This document shows, piece after piece, positions 41,049 through 51,770 of a stretch of 64,000 nt of DNA. Each line of letters begins with the position of its first letter. Position 1 is the first letter of the stretch. Source of the DNA: Strongylocentrotus droebachiensis (taxonomy: Eukaryota; Echinodermata; Echinoidea; Camarodonta; Strongylocentrotidae); assembly GCA_035222895.1 (NCBI GenBank), contig JAVYIG010007504.1, positions 37,159 to 101,158 on the forward strand, given 5' to 3'. The translations under genes and the position numbers were made by a program. The notes below the pieces were generated by a model, which saw only the letters and a program-made list of their open reading frames with translations, was not told where the DNA came from and ran no database searches.

Positions 41049-44021
41049 TTTGTGATGTTAGTTTCAATGAATTCTCAAAATATGAGTCCCCTACAGAAAT
41101 GGGAACTTTTGAAAATAAAGATACGTGAATTTACCCAAAAATATTGTAAACATAAAGTTGCAGATCAAAAAAATAGAAAAGGGTTTTTAGAAATGAAGCT
41201 TAATGTATTACAAAAATGTATTGATAACCAAAGTGGAAATAATGATAATGAAAACGAATATAGGGTCATAAAAGAAGAGCTGGAAAATATATATAAAGTG
41301 GAATCTAAAGGAGCTGGTATCAGAGCTAAGGCAAGATGGATGGAAGAGGGAGAAAGAAGTACTAAATATTTTCTTAGTTTAGAAAAGAGAAATGCTAGCA
41401 GAAAAAACATAAATCAGCTGAAGACAGGAAATGGGAAAAGAATTATTGAAAAACAAGACGAAATATTGAAAGAAACCGTTGATTTTTATAGTAAGTTGTA
41501 TACTAAAGAAGATATTGATGTTAAAAATGCAGAAGATTATATTTTTTCTCAAAATATTTCATCTCTCTCTGACGATGAAAATAAAATATGTGAAGGGTTA
41601 TTAACACACAGAGAATGTAAACAAGCTGTATTCGCAATGAAGAAAAACAAAACTCCAGGCTCTGACGGAATAACCGCGGAATTCTATCAGGTGTTCTGGA
41701 ATGAGATCTGTGATATTTTAGTTGCCGCTCTTAACGAGTGTTATGCTAATGAGAAAATGTCGGATACTCAAAGGAAAGGAATAATTACTTTGATATACAA
41801 GAAAGGGGATCATCGGGAGCTGAAGAATTGGAGACCGATCACATTGCTGAATAGTGATTATAAAATAATTGCAACAGTGCTTGCAAAACGTTTTCAAAAA
41901 GTAATTGGTAAAATTATTCATGAAAACCAGTCGGGTTACATAAGAGGTCGTCTGGCGGCTTGTAATGTAAGACTTACTAAAGATATCATAGAATACATGA
42001 CAAGGAACGGTAAAAACGGTGCTCTTATGATGGTAGATTTTTCTAAAGCCTTTGATGTAATTGATGTAACTTTTATCAAAAAATGTCTGAGTAAATTTAA
42101 TTTTGGACCTGTTTTCCAGAAGTGGGTAACAATTTTATACACAAATATTTCAAGTTCTGTAATTGTAAATGGTTGGTTATCTGAAACTTTTAGTGTTCTG
42201 AGAGGAATACGCCAAGGGTGTCCCCTCTCGGCCTTATTGTTTGTAATGGCCGCAGAATTAATGGCAAATAAAGTGAGAGAAAATAAGGAAATCAAAGGTC
42301 TAGATATTGATGATAAAGGTATTGATCTGAAATTGCTGCAATATGCAGATGACACCTTATTTTATGTATCTGATATAAATTCTTTTGAAAATATTTTAAT
42401 CGAATTAGAGGTTTTTGGCAAAGTTGCAGGACCGAAGTTAAATAGAGAAAAGACTGTCTTGATTTGGATTGGAACAGCCTGTCAACGATGGTCGTTAACT
42501 TGTTTTGGCTTACATTGGACAGATGGGCCAGTAAAATACTTAGGACATCATATCGCACCTGATCTGCAGTGTGCTTTAAAGATTGATTGGGAAAATAAAT
42601 TAGAAAAAATGCAAAAACTGCTAGATAACTGGAGAAAAAGAAACCTGACTTTGTTTGGAAGACTGACTATTATTAAATCACTTGCAATTAGTCAAGTAAT
42701 ACATTTAATGATTGTTGATATAATACCGTCTACTTTTTTGATAAAACTTAATAGCCTGATATTTAAATTTCTTTGGAAAAGTAAAATTGAAAAGGTAAAA
42801 CGATGTATTGTTACTGAGGATTATTGTGAAGGAGGAATACGAATGATTGATGTTAAAAGGCAAATGTTTAGTTTTAGGTTGAAGTGGCTTGGGATGTTTT
42901 TAGATAATACAACAGGAAATTGGAAAGATATGTGTAAACATTGGTTTGACTGTTTGGGAGGGCTGCATCTACTCCTCAATTGCAATTATACTGATTATAC
43001 TTTAAATCTCTTAAAACTTAGAAACGTCCCACATTTTTACATAGAAATATTACATGCATGGTACCTCATAAACAAATACACATCCGCTGAATGTCAGACA
43101 CAGAAGCATGTCGACGAAAATATTTTATGGTATAATCAAGATATTGTTTTTGAAAAGAAAATGTTATTTTATGAAGACTGGTATAAAAGTGGTATTATAT
43201 ACTTAAATGATATCTTTAAAGATGGTACTTTTGTTTCAGTAAATGAATTATTTATCAGCCTTAATACTAGAAGAAGTAAACAATTTTTGATTTTCGACTA
43301 TACAAAGCTACAAAAATCAATTCCAAAAATTTGGATAAATGATAAGCATAGGGTACCTTTGGTTTTCAAAGACCATAACCTCTCTATCCCCCACTTTGTA
43401 TTTGGAAAATCAGTTAAGCCTGTTAGTCTTTTGAGTAGTAAACAGTGGTATAATATGATCAGTTTTGAACAAATTAAAATAAATAAATGTTGTTTGTATT
43501 GGGAAGATGTCTTACAGAAGGACGTTAAATGGTCTTCTGTTTTTGATAGGAATTTGATTGGGATAAAAGATTTTCGTCTACGTGAATTTAATTTCAAGCT
43601 TTTATATAATATGTTACCAGTCCGTAACAATCTGTTCAAGTGGGGTCTCGCATACGATAACCTTTGTTTAAAATGCAAAAAAACTGAAGATCTGCTTCAT
43701 GCTTTCATTTCATGTAAGGCAAATGAAAGGTTCTTTAAGTATTTAAAGGACTTAGTTTTACGTGCTTTCAATCTTAGAATAGAGATAGATATTGTTTTAT
43801 TACTCAAAATGAATTCGCAAACCGAAATCGATTTGATAATGACTATTGCTTTTTGGTCGATTTATAAAATGATTATTTTTCGTAATAAGTATGGGTATGA
43901 TAATAGAGATTTGAGTTTGATTTACTTATTTAAGAGAGAAATGACTAACAGAATAGAAATAAACGAACATTTGAAAGTACAAAATATGAAATTTCCTGCG
44001 AACTTGCTTAGTTATATTTGA
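41049..44021 (+). CDS. LINE ORF2 reverse transcriptase, N-terminally truncated
   Basis: About 990 codons from the insertion point. The frame stays open upstream to 40890, but those 53 codons come from flanking CT microsatellite. Domain order: connector helix with RAKARWMEEGERSTKYF; reverse transcriptase with KTPGSDGITAEF, NWRPITLLNSDYKI, VDFSKAFD (Asp at 42036), RQGCPLSALLF (42210) and YADDT (42342); then a C-terminal zinc-knuckle-like CLKCKK..H....C at 43665. These motifs fit the L1/Tx1 group. It lacks the APE endonuclease, so it cannot move alone. The methionine at 41055 has no standing as a true start. Confidence 0.92.
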   Translation, partial: FVMLVSMNSQNMSPLQKWELLKIKIREFTQKYCKHKVADQKNRKGFLEMKLNVLQKCIDNQSGNNDNENEYRVIKEELENIYKVESKGAGIRAKARWMEEGERSTKYFLSLEKRNASRKNINQLKTGNGKRIIEKQDEILKETVDFYSKLYTKEDIDVKNAEDYIFSQNISSLSDDENKICEGLLTHRECKQAVFAMKKNKTPGSDGITAEFYQVFWNEICDILVAALNECYANEKMSDTQRKGIITLIYKKGDHRELKNWRPITLLNSDYKIIATVLAKRFQKVIGKIIHENQSGYIRGRLAACNVRLTKDIIEYMTRNGKNGALMMVDFSKAFDVIDVTFIKKCLSKFNFGPVFQKWVTILYTNISSSVIVNGWLSETFSVLRGIRQGCPLSALLFVMAAELMANKVRENKEIKGLDIDDKGIDLKLLQYADDTLFYVSDINSFENILIELEVFGKVAGPKLNREKTVLIWIGTACQRWSLTCFGLHWTDGPVKYLGHHIAPDLQCALKIDWENKLEKMQKLLDNWRKRNLTLFGRLTIIKSLAISQVIHLMIVDIIPSTFLIKLNSLIFKFLWKSKIEKVKRCIVTEDYCEGGIRMIDVKRQMFSFRLKWLGMFLDNTTGNWKDMCKHWFDCLGGLHLLLNCNYTDYTLNLLKLRNVPHFYIEILHAWYLINKYTSAECQTQKHVDENILWYNQDIVFEKKMLFYEDWYKSGIIYLNDIFKDGTFVSVNELFISLNTRRSKQFLIFDYTKLQKSIPKIWINDKHRVPLVFKDHNLSIPHFVFGKSVKPVSLLSSKQWYNMISFEQIKINKCCLYWEDVLQKDVKWSSVFDRNLIGIKDFRLREFNFKLLYNMLPVRNNLFKWGLAYDNLCLKCKKTEDLLHAFISCKANERFFKYLKDLVLRAFNLRIEIDIVLLLKMNSQTEIDLIMTIAFWSIYKMIIFRNKYGYDNRDLSLIYLFKREMTNRIEINEHLKVQNMKFPANLLSYI

Positions 44022-44134
44022 GTAAATAACTTGTGTATTATTGATGTTCCATTGATTTGCTAAATTGTAAGCAAAATTATGTTACTGTTTGAATATTGAA
44101 TAAACACCTCTAAGAGGCAAAGAGAAAAAAAAAA
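41049..44134 (+). mobile_element. 5'-truncated L1/Tx1-type LINE with perfect target-site duplication
   Basis: ATTATAAACATATA (14 bp) occurs at 41035-41048 and again at 44135-44148, immediately after a run of A residues. The element therefore spans 41049 to 44134. It carries a frame open to the stop at 44019-44021, about 75 nt of 3' UTR with AATAAA, and an A tail. ORF1 and the endonuclease are missing, as expected from abortive reverse transcription. Absence of frame breaks and a perfect duplication point to a recent insertion. Confidence 0.95.
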
Positions 44135-44148
44135 ATTATAAACATATA

Positions 44149-44528
44149 AGAAACAATACATGCACTTCCGTTTGTGATTTGACTAAAATATGACGATTAA
44201 TTGTGAAGTAATATTTTGTCCAGTGGAATATTTATATTTTCCATGTATTAAATAAGTTGAAGAGATCAGTATCCTTGCTAATTTTTCATGGTAAAGCATT
44301 CGAATAATTAGAATGATTTATTAATCCTGATTCCCAGTGTATTGCACCTATGTCCGTTTCATTAATGAAGCATTCTTCTTCATCTCATATCCTTCGATTG
44401 CCGAGTTCTTATTCAGTTCTCCATCTCTATCAGGCTTTAATAGTCGAACGCAGGTGATAGCATTTATCTTGACAGGGCTATTATCTTTCACATGTCTGCT
44501 TAAACCTTTGAGTCGACTTCTCAAGAAT
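44149..44528. other. Short intergenic stretch, 3' of the MGCIQSK gene
   Basis: No gene. An AATAAA on the minus strand at 44317-44322 could end the transcript of the gene at 44673-47134; if so, the duplicated exon tail (44529-44672) lies in its 3' UTR. Confidence 0.35.
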
Positions 44529-44672
44529 GCATCTCCGCTCCTCTCATCGGCTGCATCCTAAACTGCCTAAGTTGATGATCACTTCAAGGAACCTTTCCAC
44601 CATCTGTTTTTCAGTTTCCCTGATCGTCTTAGCGATGGCCTTCTTTATCATGCCCCTGAGGAGTCTCTTAAT
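44529..44672 (-). pseudogene. Duplicated C-terminal coding segment of the MGCIQSK gene
   Basis: CTCTCATCGGCTGCATCC at 44541 and CTCTCATCGGCTGCAACC at 44683 start two copies with a period of 142 bp. Both share GGAACCTTTCCACCATCTGT, TTTCCCTGATCGTC and GAGATGGCCTTCT-like blocks. The left copy is downstream of the stop codon, has substitutions and indels, and would not keep frame. It is a decayed tandem copy of the last about 140 nt of exon 4. Confidence 0.85.
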
Positions 44673-47134
44673 TTACCAACCCCTCTCATCGGCTGCAACC
44701 TGAACTGCCTTGGTGATCCCTTCTAGGAACCTTTCCACCATCTGTTTTTCTGTTTCCCTGATCGTCATAGAGATGGCCTTCTCCACCATGTCCCTGAGGA
44801 GACTCGTGACCTCCTCCTCCTCCTCCTCCTTCTTTTTGTATATGGACACCTCCCTGGTTGTCATGGTTACAGCCTGGCCTGCATCGCCTGCTTCAGTCAA
44901 TGCCTGTTGCCGGATTGGCTGAAATGCTGTTCCATAAGGCTCCACTTTTTCAAGTCCTGGAGCGGAAGTGTTCTAAAATAAAAATGAACAAATGAAAAAC
45001 AAATACTGTAGTATGATTTTTCTTCTTTGACTCCGTAAGGGTTATGATTGTTATTTTAAACAAATCTTTTGAAAAGGACCACAAACAAAACTATCATTAC
45101 TTTTTTATTATTTCTTTTAATGGGACATGTAAAGAGGCTTGCCGAATAAAAGTTTAGGTTTGCTGGAGCTCAAACTATATGTTTTTGAAAATACATTGTA
45201 TCTTATTGGACCAATTAAAAAAATTCCAGCCGTTCGTTTTCCTTAGTCTATATGACACGAAGATGCAGATTTTTCCTGTTGTTACTTTTCAAAAGTGATT
45301 TTCTATCTTTTTTTAAAATATAAAATGCGTACCTTAGTGACCTCTATTTTCTCTGACACCAGTTTTTCCTCGGCTCCATTTTCACCGGCTCCTGCATTTG
45401 TAACACCACTGCCTCGTTTGCTGTCATAATTAAGATCATCGCCGGTGTCGTTTGCCGCATCTTTGCTGTCGACAACACTCTCTTCTGATGAAACAATTGA
45501 TGAAACCTCACTTTCGTCGACATCGATGCTGTAGTCAACTACCTTGTCGATGACGACTGTCCCTACGGTCTGGTAACTGTGACGGTTGATGACATCGAGA
45601 CTCATGATGCCGAGCATGTCCTGTTCATTGTGGCGAAACAACAAATAATTTCAAATTACTTTTGGTTTTGTACTATCATGAAACTTGTATTAGTTAGTTA
45701 TTTTTCGCCCGCGTTACAATAATAATGTATAAGAGTTTACATTTAGGATTTAATTATTTTAACAGCCTTTTTTTTTCTTCACCAAAGTGATTTCCGCTAG
45801 CAGAAGTTTGTGTTAGATATTGATAAACTCAACAATTCGACATGACATTGCTTTTGTATGCTAATGGCATGAATGATGATACAAGTTGACTCATACGAAC
45901 AAAATGAACCAAACCCTTGAACTTGAAATGATAACGATTCTCAATAGATGAAAAGTTTATCAATGTACCTCATATTATTGCTGATATACCGTCCTACATA
46001 ATTATGGATGTACGCAACAATATGCTTCTGCAAGAAGTGATCTGTGGTAGGCCTAATTTCCTACACTAACCGAATTTTTAAACCCTATACCGATAACCTT
46101 TAAACTAACTTAAACGCAATTGCTACCCTATCAAACCGTAATTACCCAATAAAACCAGGAGTAATGGTCGCCGAAGCAAATATAGGAGCACAGACTTTTA
46201 TTTAGTTGCAAGATAGAACGACAACTCACTGTGATTGGATCATAGTCGGGATCTATGGGGTCTGATTTCCGGGATGACTCAGGGAATTCGATGTAATCCT
46301 CATCGTCGTCGTCGTCGTGATGATAAAGGGGTGTTCGATCCCAGTGAGTTGGTCCGTCTACCTCCATGATGATCATCATCGGGAGGTCCTTCTCCTGCTC
46401 CCTCTGAACAAAAACAAATAAAGCAATTTGTTTGTTTGTTTGTTTGTTTATGTTTTGTCGTTGTATTGTTGTTACCTTCATATTCAATTGATACTGTTTA
46501 ACATCACGAGAATATTTAAACAAAATCATAAGGAAGAGATTTATAGCATAAGAAAAGTGTTTCAAAGAGAGGCCTACTGAGGAAAAGGAATTAACAAAAT
46601 AAAAGCCCAAACCTATGAGATGTTATAAAGATGTATTTACTTACTCACATGATTTAAATCTCTGTATAGAACATCAATATTACATTGGCGTATTAAGTTG
46701 TTTTTTCCATGGGGGGGGGGGGGGGGGGTGAAGCTAGTGCAAATATGCCGACAAAACATGAATACTATACTAGGCAATAATATTTTGCTTTACGGCCAGA
46801 ACGTATTATGTGCCGATGAGATGGGGTCGGGTGAAGGCGAGGTGACTGCCCCCCTCCCACGGCTACGCTATTATGTAGGTAATGGGTAGAGACGTTTTTA
46901 TATATATATATATATATATATATCTTCCAGTCATTATGAATATTCGCCTCCCTTTTTAAACGATATTACCACTGTCAATCTCAACCGCCCAATGCTTAAC
47001 AAGACTCTCTGATTCTCATTATTTTCAAGTACCTTTTTATGATAGTTGGTTATTCTTGGACGTACAAAGTTGATCCCAAGTTCATATACGTCATCATCGT
47101 AATCATGATTACGTTTGGACTGAATACAACCCAT
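44673..47134 (-). CDS. Unrecognised lipid-anchored acidic protein (4 exons, 287 aa)
   Basis: Exons: 47134-47033, 46403-46230, 45620-45333, 44972-44673. All junctions are GT-AG at phase 0 and all exons are multiples of three (34, 58, 96 and 99 codons). The start MGCIQSK is a near-ideal N-myristoylation plus palmitoylation signal like those of Src-family kinases, so membrane attachment is expected. Exon 2 is acidic (HHDDDDDEDYIEF, DPIDPDYDPIT). Exon 3 is Ser/Asp-rich with VVIDKVVDYSIDVDESEVSS. Exon 4 ends in a charged helix, EEEEEVTSLLRDMVEKAIS then MTIRETEKQMVERFLEGI. V-x2-LL-x2-MV-x2-AI spacing fits the amphipathic helix by which AKAPs bind PKA regulatory subunits, and small membrane AKAPs also start MGC. 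That is a hypothesis; I do not recognise the family. It lies downstream of the kinase-tail array on the same strand. Confidence 0.78.
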
Positions 47135-47699
47135 TTCGTCAAATGATTCGAAAGATTTCTAGAGAACGATAAAATCACAATGATTCCTCGAGAACTAGCT
47201 AATGCTAATGAGAGGCATATGGGAAAAATGTAAACAAAGCAAGTCACATCGTTGCTAGAGCGCTTACCTTTGTAACGCGCATGCAGGGCGCAATTCATTA
47301 TGACGAAACAATGATTTCGCGTATGCATGCACAATATTAGTAGGACAGGTATACGCTAAGGGGCTAGAGGTGAGAATGACAACGGCAATGACGATGGCAA
47401 TGATGATGACAATGACAATGACGATGACATTTATTCTAATGTCACCCATAACCAGGGTATTGGAGAATAAAATCATTGTTCAAGAGATGATTGGCGTCCC
47501 CTGTTTCGGCCGGCATCTTGTTAGAGTCAAGAAGAAGACAATCAGTGATAATTTCTGATGATAACTTTTAATTTATTGCGATTGGCAGCCTTTCTTTCAA
47601 GTCGTTGTTTCTGTATGCATTTGGAATAGGTGAAGAATAATTTTTACCAGCCAAAACTCTCCAAAATATATCATTAAGTTTCTGACAAAAATATGGCGC

Positions 47700-47800
47700 A
47701 AATTCTACAAAGCGTCCATCAAAAACTCTCCGAGAAACATATAAATCACCTGTTGTGCATACGTGGAAGACGTGAATATGTTGCCTCTATTTCACGTCTT
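47700..47800 (-). pseudogene. Decayed copy of a coiled-coil exon of the CND kinase gene
   Basis: CACCTGTTGTGCATACGTGG then AAGACGT matches CACCTGTTGTGCATCC-type sequence at 60970-61000, the 3' end and donor of the candidate coiled-coil exon of the kinase gene. Similarity fades after about 40-50 nt. It marks the left limit of kinase-derived sequence in the window. Confidence 0.5.
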
Positions 47801-49966
47801 AGTTTGTTTGTCCGTTCAGCGGACACTGACCCCTGATGACTCTTCTCAACAGGTACACCGGGGTCTAGAATCGTCATCGAAACCGCTCTCCTCAGAATCT
47901 TTTCACGTTTGAGTGATTTTCTAGTTGAGCTTCTGCAGTAATTAATGGTCTCTTCCCTTGGTTGCCATTGGAGATGCAGAAGAATTAATCATCAATCTTC
48001 ATTCAAAGCAAGCACACTCTGAAGAGATGTGGCATTCCACTGCCTACTCCTGCCTACACGCTTTCTACCTTGCAAACTGCCTTCTGGACCCTCCATTAAG
48101 TATTTTCCTAAGTGAACATAAAGAACATTGATAAGAATTAGACAAGACTGTTTATTTCACAGAATTTCTGAAAATTTCATTATTCAATTTGCTTTTGCGT
48201 TGCTCCGTTGTTGTAATAGGAAAATTTGAACATTGAGAATGCTTGTATGATTTAAAAAAAAATAATTATTACCATTTTTATAAAAAATCATGACCTCAAG
48301 CAGTGAAAAAGATATGAAAACACTCCAATGCCTTTTCGAGAATTGTGCAAGAAACTAATCACCTGTTATACTCAGAAGAGCGGCTTTGTTATCTCTGCTT
48401 TCCGGTGCGTATACTTCCAGACATGCTGTCATGGTAGTTTGCAGCCCATATTAATTATAGATTACTCATGCCTGTCCCATTAGTGGGCACTGGATCTTGA
48501 TGGCACCTCTAAGCATCTATAATCCATGATCTTTCATATATGATCCTCTTCGGCATAACTGCCATCAGTAACAGATAAGGGATTTTTCCTTGCTGAAAAT
48601 GATTCTTTCATGTTTGGTATTTGGAGATGCAATCCCTAGCTCATCATTGTGTTTCTGATGAAGAAGAAAAAACAGATAATAGATAGGTGATGATTATACC
48701 CTGAACACTTTATTTCCAATATGTATACAAGTCATGTACAATATTCAATCAGGTAATGTCATTATAAATGATATTACTGTGAAATCTGACTGTACGTGTA
48801 GTGTACATGTATGTAATAGGACAACATCGATGACAAGTGTTAAGTGACATCAGGCCTCATGCCAATTTAGCGCTTGTCAAACATAAATATTCTGCAAAAA
48901 TTATTATTCACCTTTAAGTAGTGCATAGTGCTAGGCTGAGTTGGTTGTCTTCGGTCTTTATGTCTTTAATATCCGCGGGCATCGAGCCCCTGGGATTCCT
49001 TATAATATTTCAGACCGGCCATCTCCTTGCTAAGAAATGCTGCGAGTCTTCTGAAGAAGTAGACTTCAGTCACTTACGGAGAAGGGCCGACCTCTCAAGC
49101 CCAATTTGAAGATGCGTTGTCTCCTAGTTTCTACAAGCATGTTTTCCAGATAACTATCTATCATAGAGGACATAACGGAATAAAAAAAGGTTAGACTATA
49201 AAACATCCAAGTTTCTCTTTATTATGTAATGCAACTTTTTAGTGATATTTGCTCTATGTGATAAATAGCCTGCGTAATATGCCTATAAATAATATAATAC
49301 ACCTAAAAAAATTGATCACCGACTTAATGTAGCATCAAATACATGTAACTACTATTGCAAGAGTATGTTAGTCACCTTGACTGATTATTGTGATGAATGA
49401 GCTTGCTGTCTCTTGGTCTGTGTAGTGTTTTCAAGCTACTCTACTGTTAAGGTAGGTTCAGGTACCGTGCTGTACTGTCAATGCCCATAGCTGGCATCGA
49501 ATGTGCTCCTTGATGACCTCTAGCTCCATCTAGATGTCAAAGTTCAAAGTGCAAAATTATTTCCACATTTTCTTTCAAGCAATACTTTAAACTACATTAA
49601 CAAATTCTATATTTAAAACAAAATTTAATTTTGAAATTAAAATTCAAAACAAGACAGCAATGGGTATAAAAATGTGATGAGATCAAAGCAAGTATAAGTC
49701 AAAACTGAAATGCTTGGCGCCATTGCAAATTGAAATATATCATTCATCTTTAAACTAGACGCAAACAAACAAATGCTAGACTTATACACATAGGTAACAA
49801 TGTCCTATTTGGTTACAATCGCTTTGAAGTTTATACCATTATAAAGATTCATGACATCTGAATCATTCAAACAAATCTTCGTCAAAATCATTCTCATCTA
49901 TGTGCCATTGCTGATGTAAATGATCTCCACCCTCAAATTCTGAAGGGATGCCCTCTTCAAACCAGT

Positions 49967-50158
49967 GGCGGAACCAGGGGGTGGGGGGGGGGGGGGGCGG
50001 GGGTCCCGGCCCCCCTCCTTGAGAAAAAAAATCATGTAAAAACATGTGATTTTTACCTTTTTGGGGGGTTTGGCCCCCCCCCCCTGGCGCTCAGGTGGGG
50101 GGGGGGGGGGGTGCACATTTTTAAATTTTCGAGGACAAAAAAAGCAAACATGTGCTCA
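49967..50158. mobile_element. CAGTGGCGG-family MITE, right end missing
   Basis: It begins CAGTGGCGGAACCAGGGGG and carries the CTGGCGCTCA and GTGCTCACTA markers of the 38422-38708 element, then stops. It sits inside a kinase-tail unit. Sequence on the right resumes about 470 bp further along the repeat unit, so insertion was accompanied or followed by a deletion. Confidence 0.75.
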
Positions 50159-51528
50159 CTATCAATGGGCGATCAATACATAAAGATCCTTTTAGTTTTA
50201 GACCAACAAAGAAAATGAAAATTTAAAACTAGCCTGCAATGCATGGGTATATAAAATGTGGTGGGATCACAGAAAGTCAGTCAAAACTGAAAAGCTTGGC
50301 GCTATTGCAAATTGCAATACATCATACATCATTAAACTCTACGGAAGAAAATAAATGTTAGAATGATACACACATAGGGAACAAAATCCTATTTGGTTGT
50401 GCATTGCTTCGGGGTTCATACCATTCATGGATTCATAAGATTCGAATCATTCAAACAACATTTTTGTCAAAATCATTCTTCTCTGTACCATAGCTGAGGT
50501 TAAGGATCTCCTCCCTTAACTTCTGAAGGGATGTCCTCTTCACTGGGTGGCTCGTAAAAACACAGACCACCAAGTTCTTTCAGACCGGCAATCTCCTTGC
50601 TAGGAATCTCGGCGAGTCTCCTGAAGAAGTAGACTTATATACGGAGAAGAGCTGACCTCTCAAGCCCACTTGGAAGATGCGTAGTCCCAAGCTTTGTGAA
50701 AGCCTTTTTTCCCCCAATGTCCGTTTACATCATTTCTATAAGATCATTAAGGGCAAATTAGTATGGAATAACAGAAGGTAATAATACACATCAGAGGTTT
50801 GCTTTAATTGTGTAATGCAACTTGGTCATGATTTGTTGCTCCATGTGATAGATGACCTAAGGAGTATGACGGACATCAATATAATTTACCTAAATTTTTT
50901 AATCACCGATTTAAAGCATTATGAATAATAATTATGGCATCATCTAAATACTCTTACAAAAGTATTAGTCACCTTGAATGCATATTGTGATGAATGAGCT
51001 TGCCGTCTCTTGGTCTGTGGAGTGTTGTCAAGCTACTCTACTGTTAAGGTAGGTTCAGGTACCATGCTGTACTGCCAATGCCCATAGCTGGCATCGAGTG
51101 TGCTCCTTGATGACCTCTAGCTTCATCTAGATGTCAAAGTTCAAAGTGCAAAATTATTTCCACATTTTCTTTCAGGCAATACTACAAACTACATTAAACA
51201 ATTATATATTTTAAACAAAATTCTATTTTGAAATTTCAATTTCCAATCATTACATAGAAAGAGGGACATAATGATCAATTCAGTTTTAGACCAACAAAGA
51301 AAATGAAAATTCAAAACTAGACTGCAATGGATATATAAAATGTGGTGGGATCACAGCAAGTCAGTCAAAACTGAAAAGCTTGGCGCTATTGCAAATTGCA
51401 ATACATCATACATCATTAAACTCTACAGAAGAAAAGAAATGTTAGAATGATACACATAGGGAACAAAATCGTCTTTGGTTGTGCATTACTTCGGGGTTTA
51501 TACCATTACTGGATTCCTAAGATTTGAA

Positions 51529-51770
51529 TCATTCAAACAAATTTTCGTCAATATCATTCTTCTCTGTACCATAGCTGAGGTTAAGGATCTCCTCCCTGAA
51601 CTTCTGAAGGGATGTCCTCTTCACTGGGTGGCTCGTAAAGACACAGAAGGCGCGACCATAAAGTTCTTTCAGACAGGCAATCTCCTTGCTAGGAATCTCG
51701 GCGAGTCTTCTGAAGTAGACTTATATACGGAGAAGAGCTGACCTCTCAAGCCCACTTGGAAGATGCGTAG
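51529..51770 (-). pseudogene. Best-preserved kinase-tail copy
   Basis: Read on the minus strand this unit is open from a YFRRLAEIPSKEIAGLKEL-like start through FTSHPVKRTSLQKFREEI and LNLSYGTEKNDIDENLFE to a stop. The intact gene has GRLAAYVGQEIPGLKEL, KRPSLQEFSQEINYLRS and ESDSDEDLV at the same places. One nucleotide is lost where the gene has SSDVYS, breaking the frame relative to the upstream FSVS. In this copy a 3-nt deletion also shortens the segment to one Phe fewer than its neighbours. Confidence 0.8.

Noticed and set aside
49400-49560. Possible CRISPR-like or satellite array
   Set aside because: The repeats are 1 kb long and derived from a host exon; nothing resembles short direct repeats with unique spacers, and the DNA is eukaryotic.
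51475-51741. Plus-strand frame encoding AEVKDLLPELLKGCPLHWVA, with relatives at 55584 and 57741
   Set aside because: It is the antisense shadow of the repeated kinase-tail segment. It recurs only because the unit recurs, and the homologous frame with kinase residues is on the minus strand.
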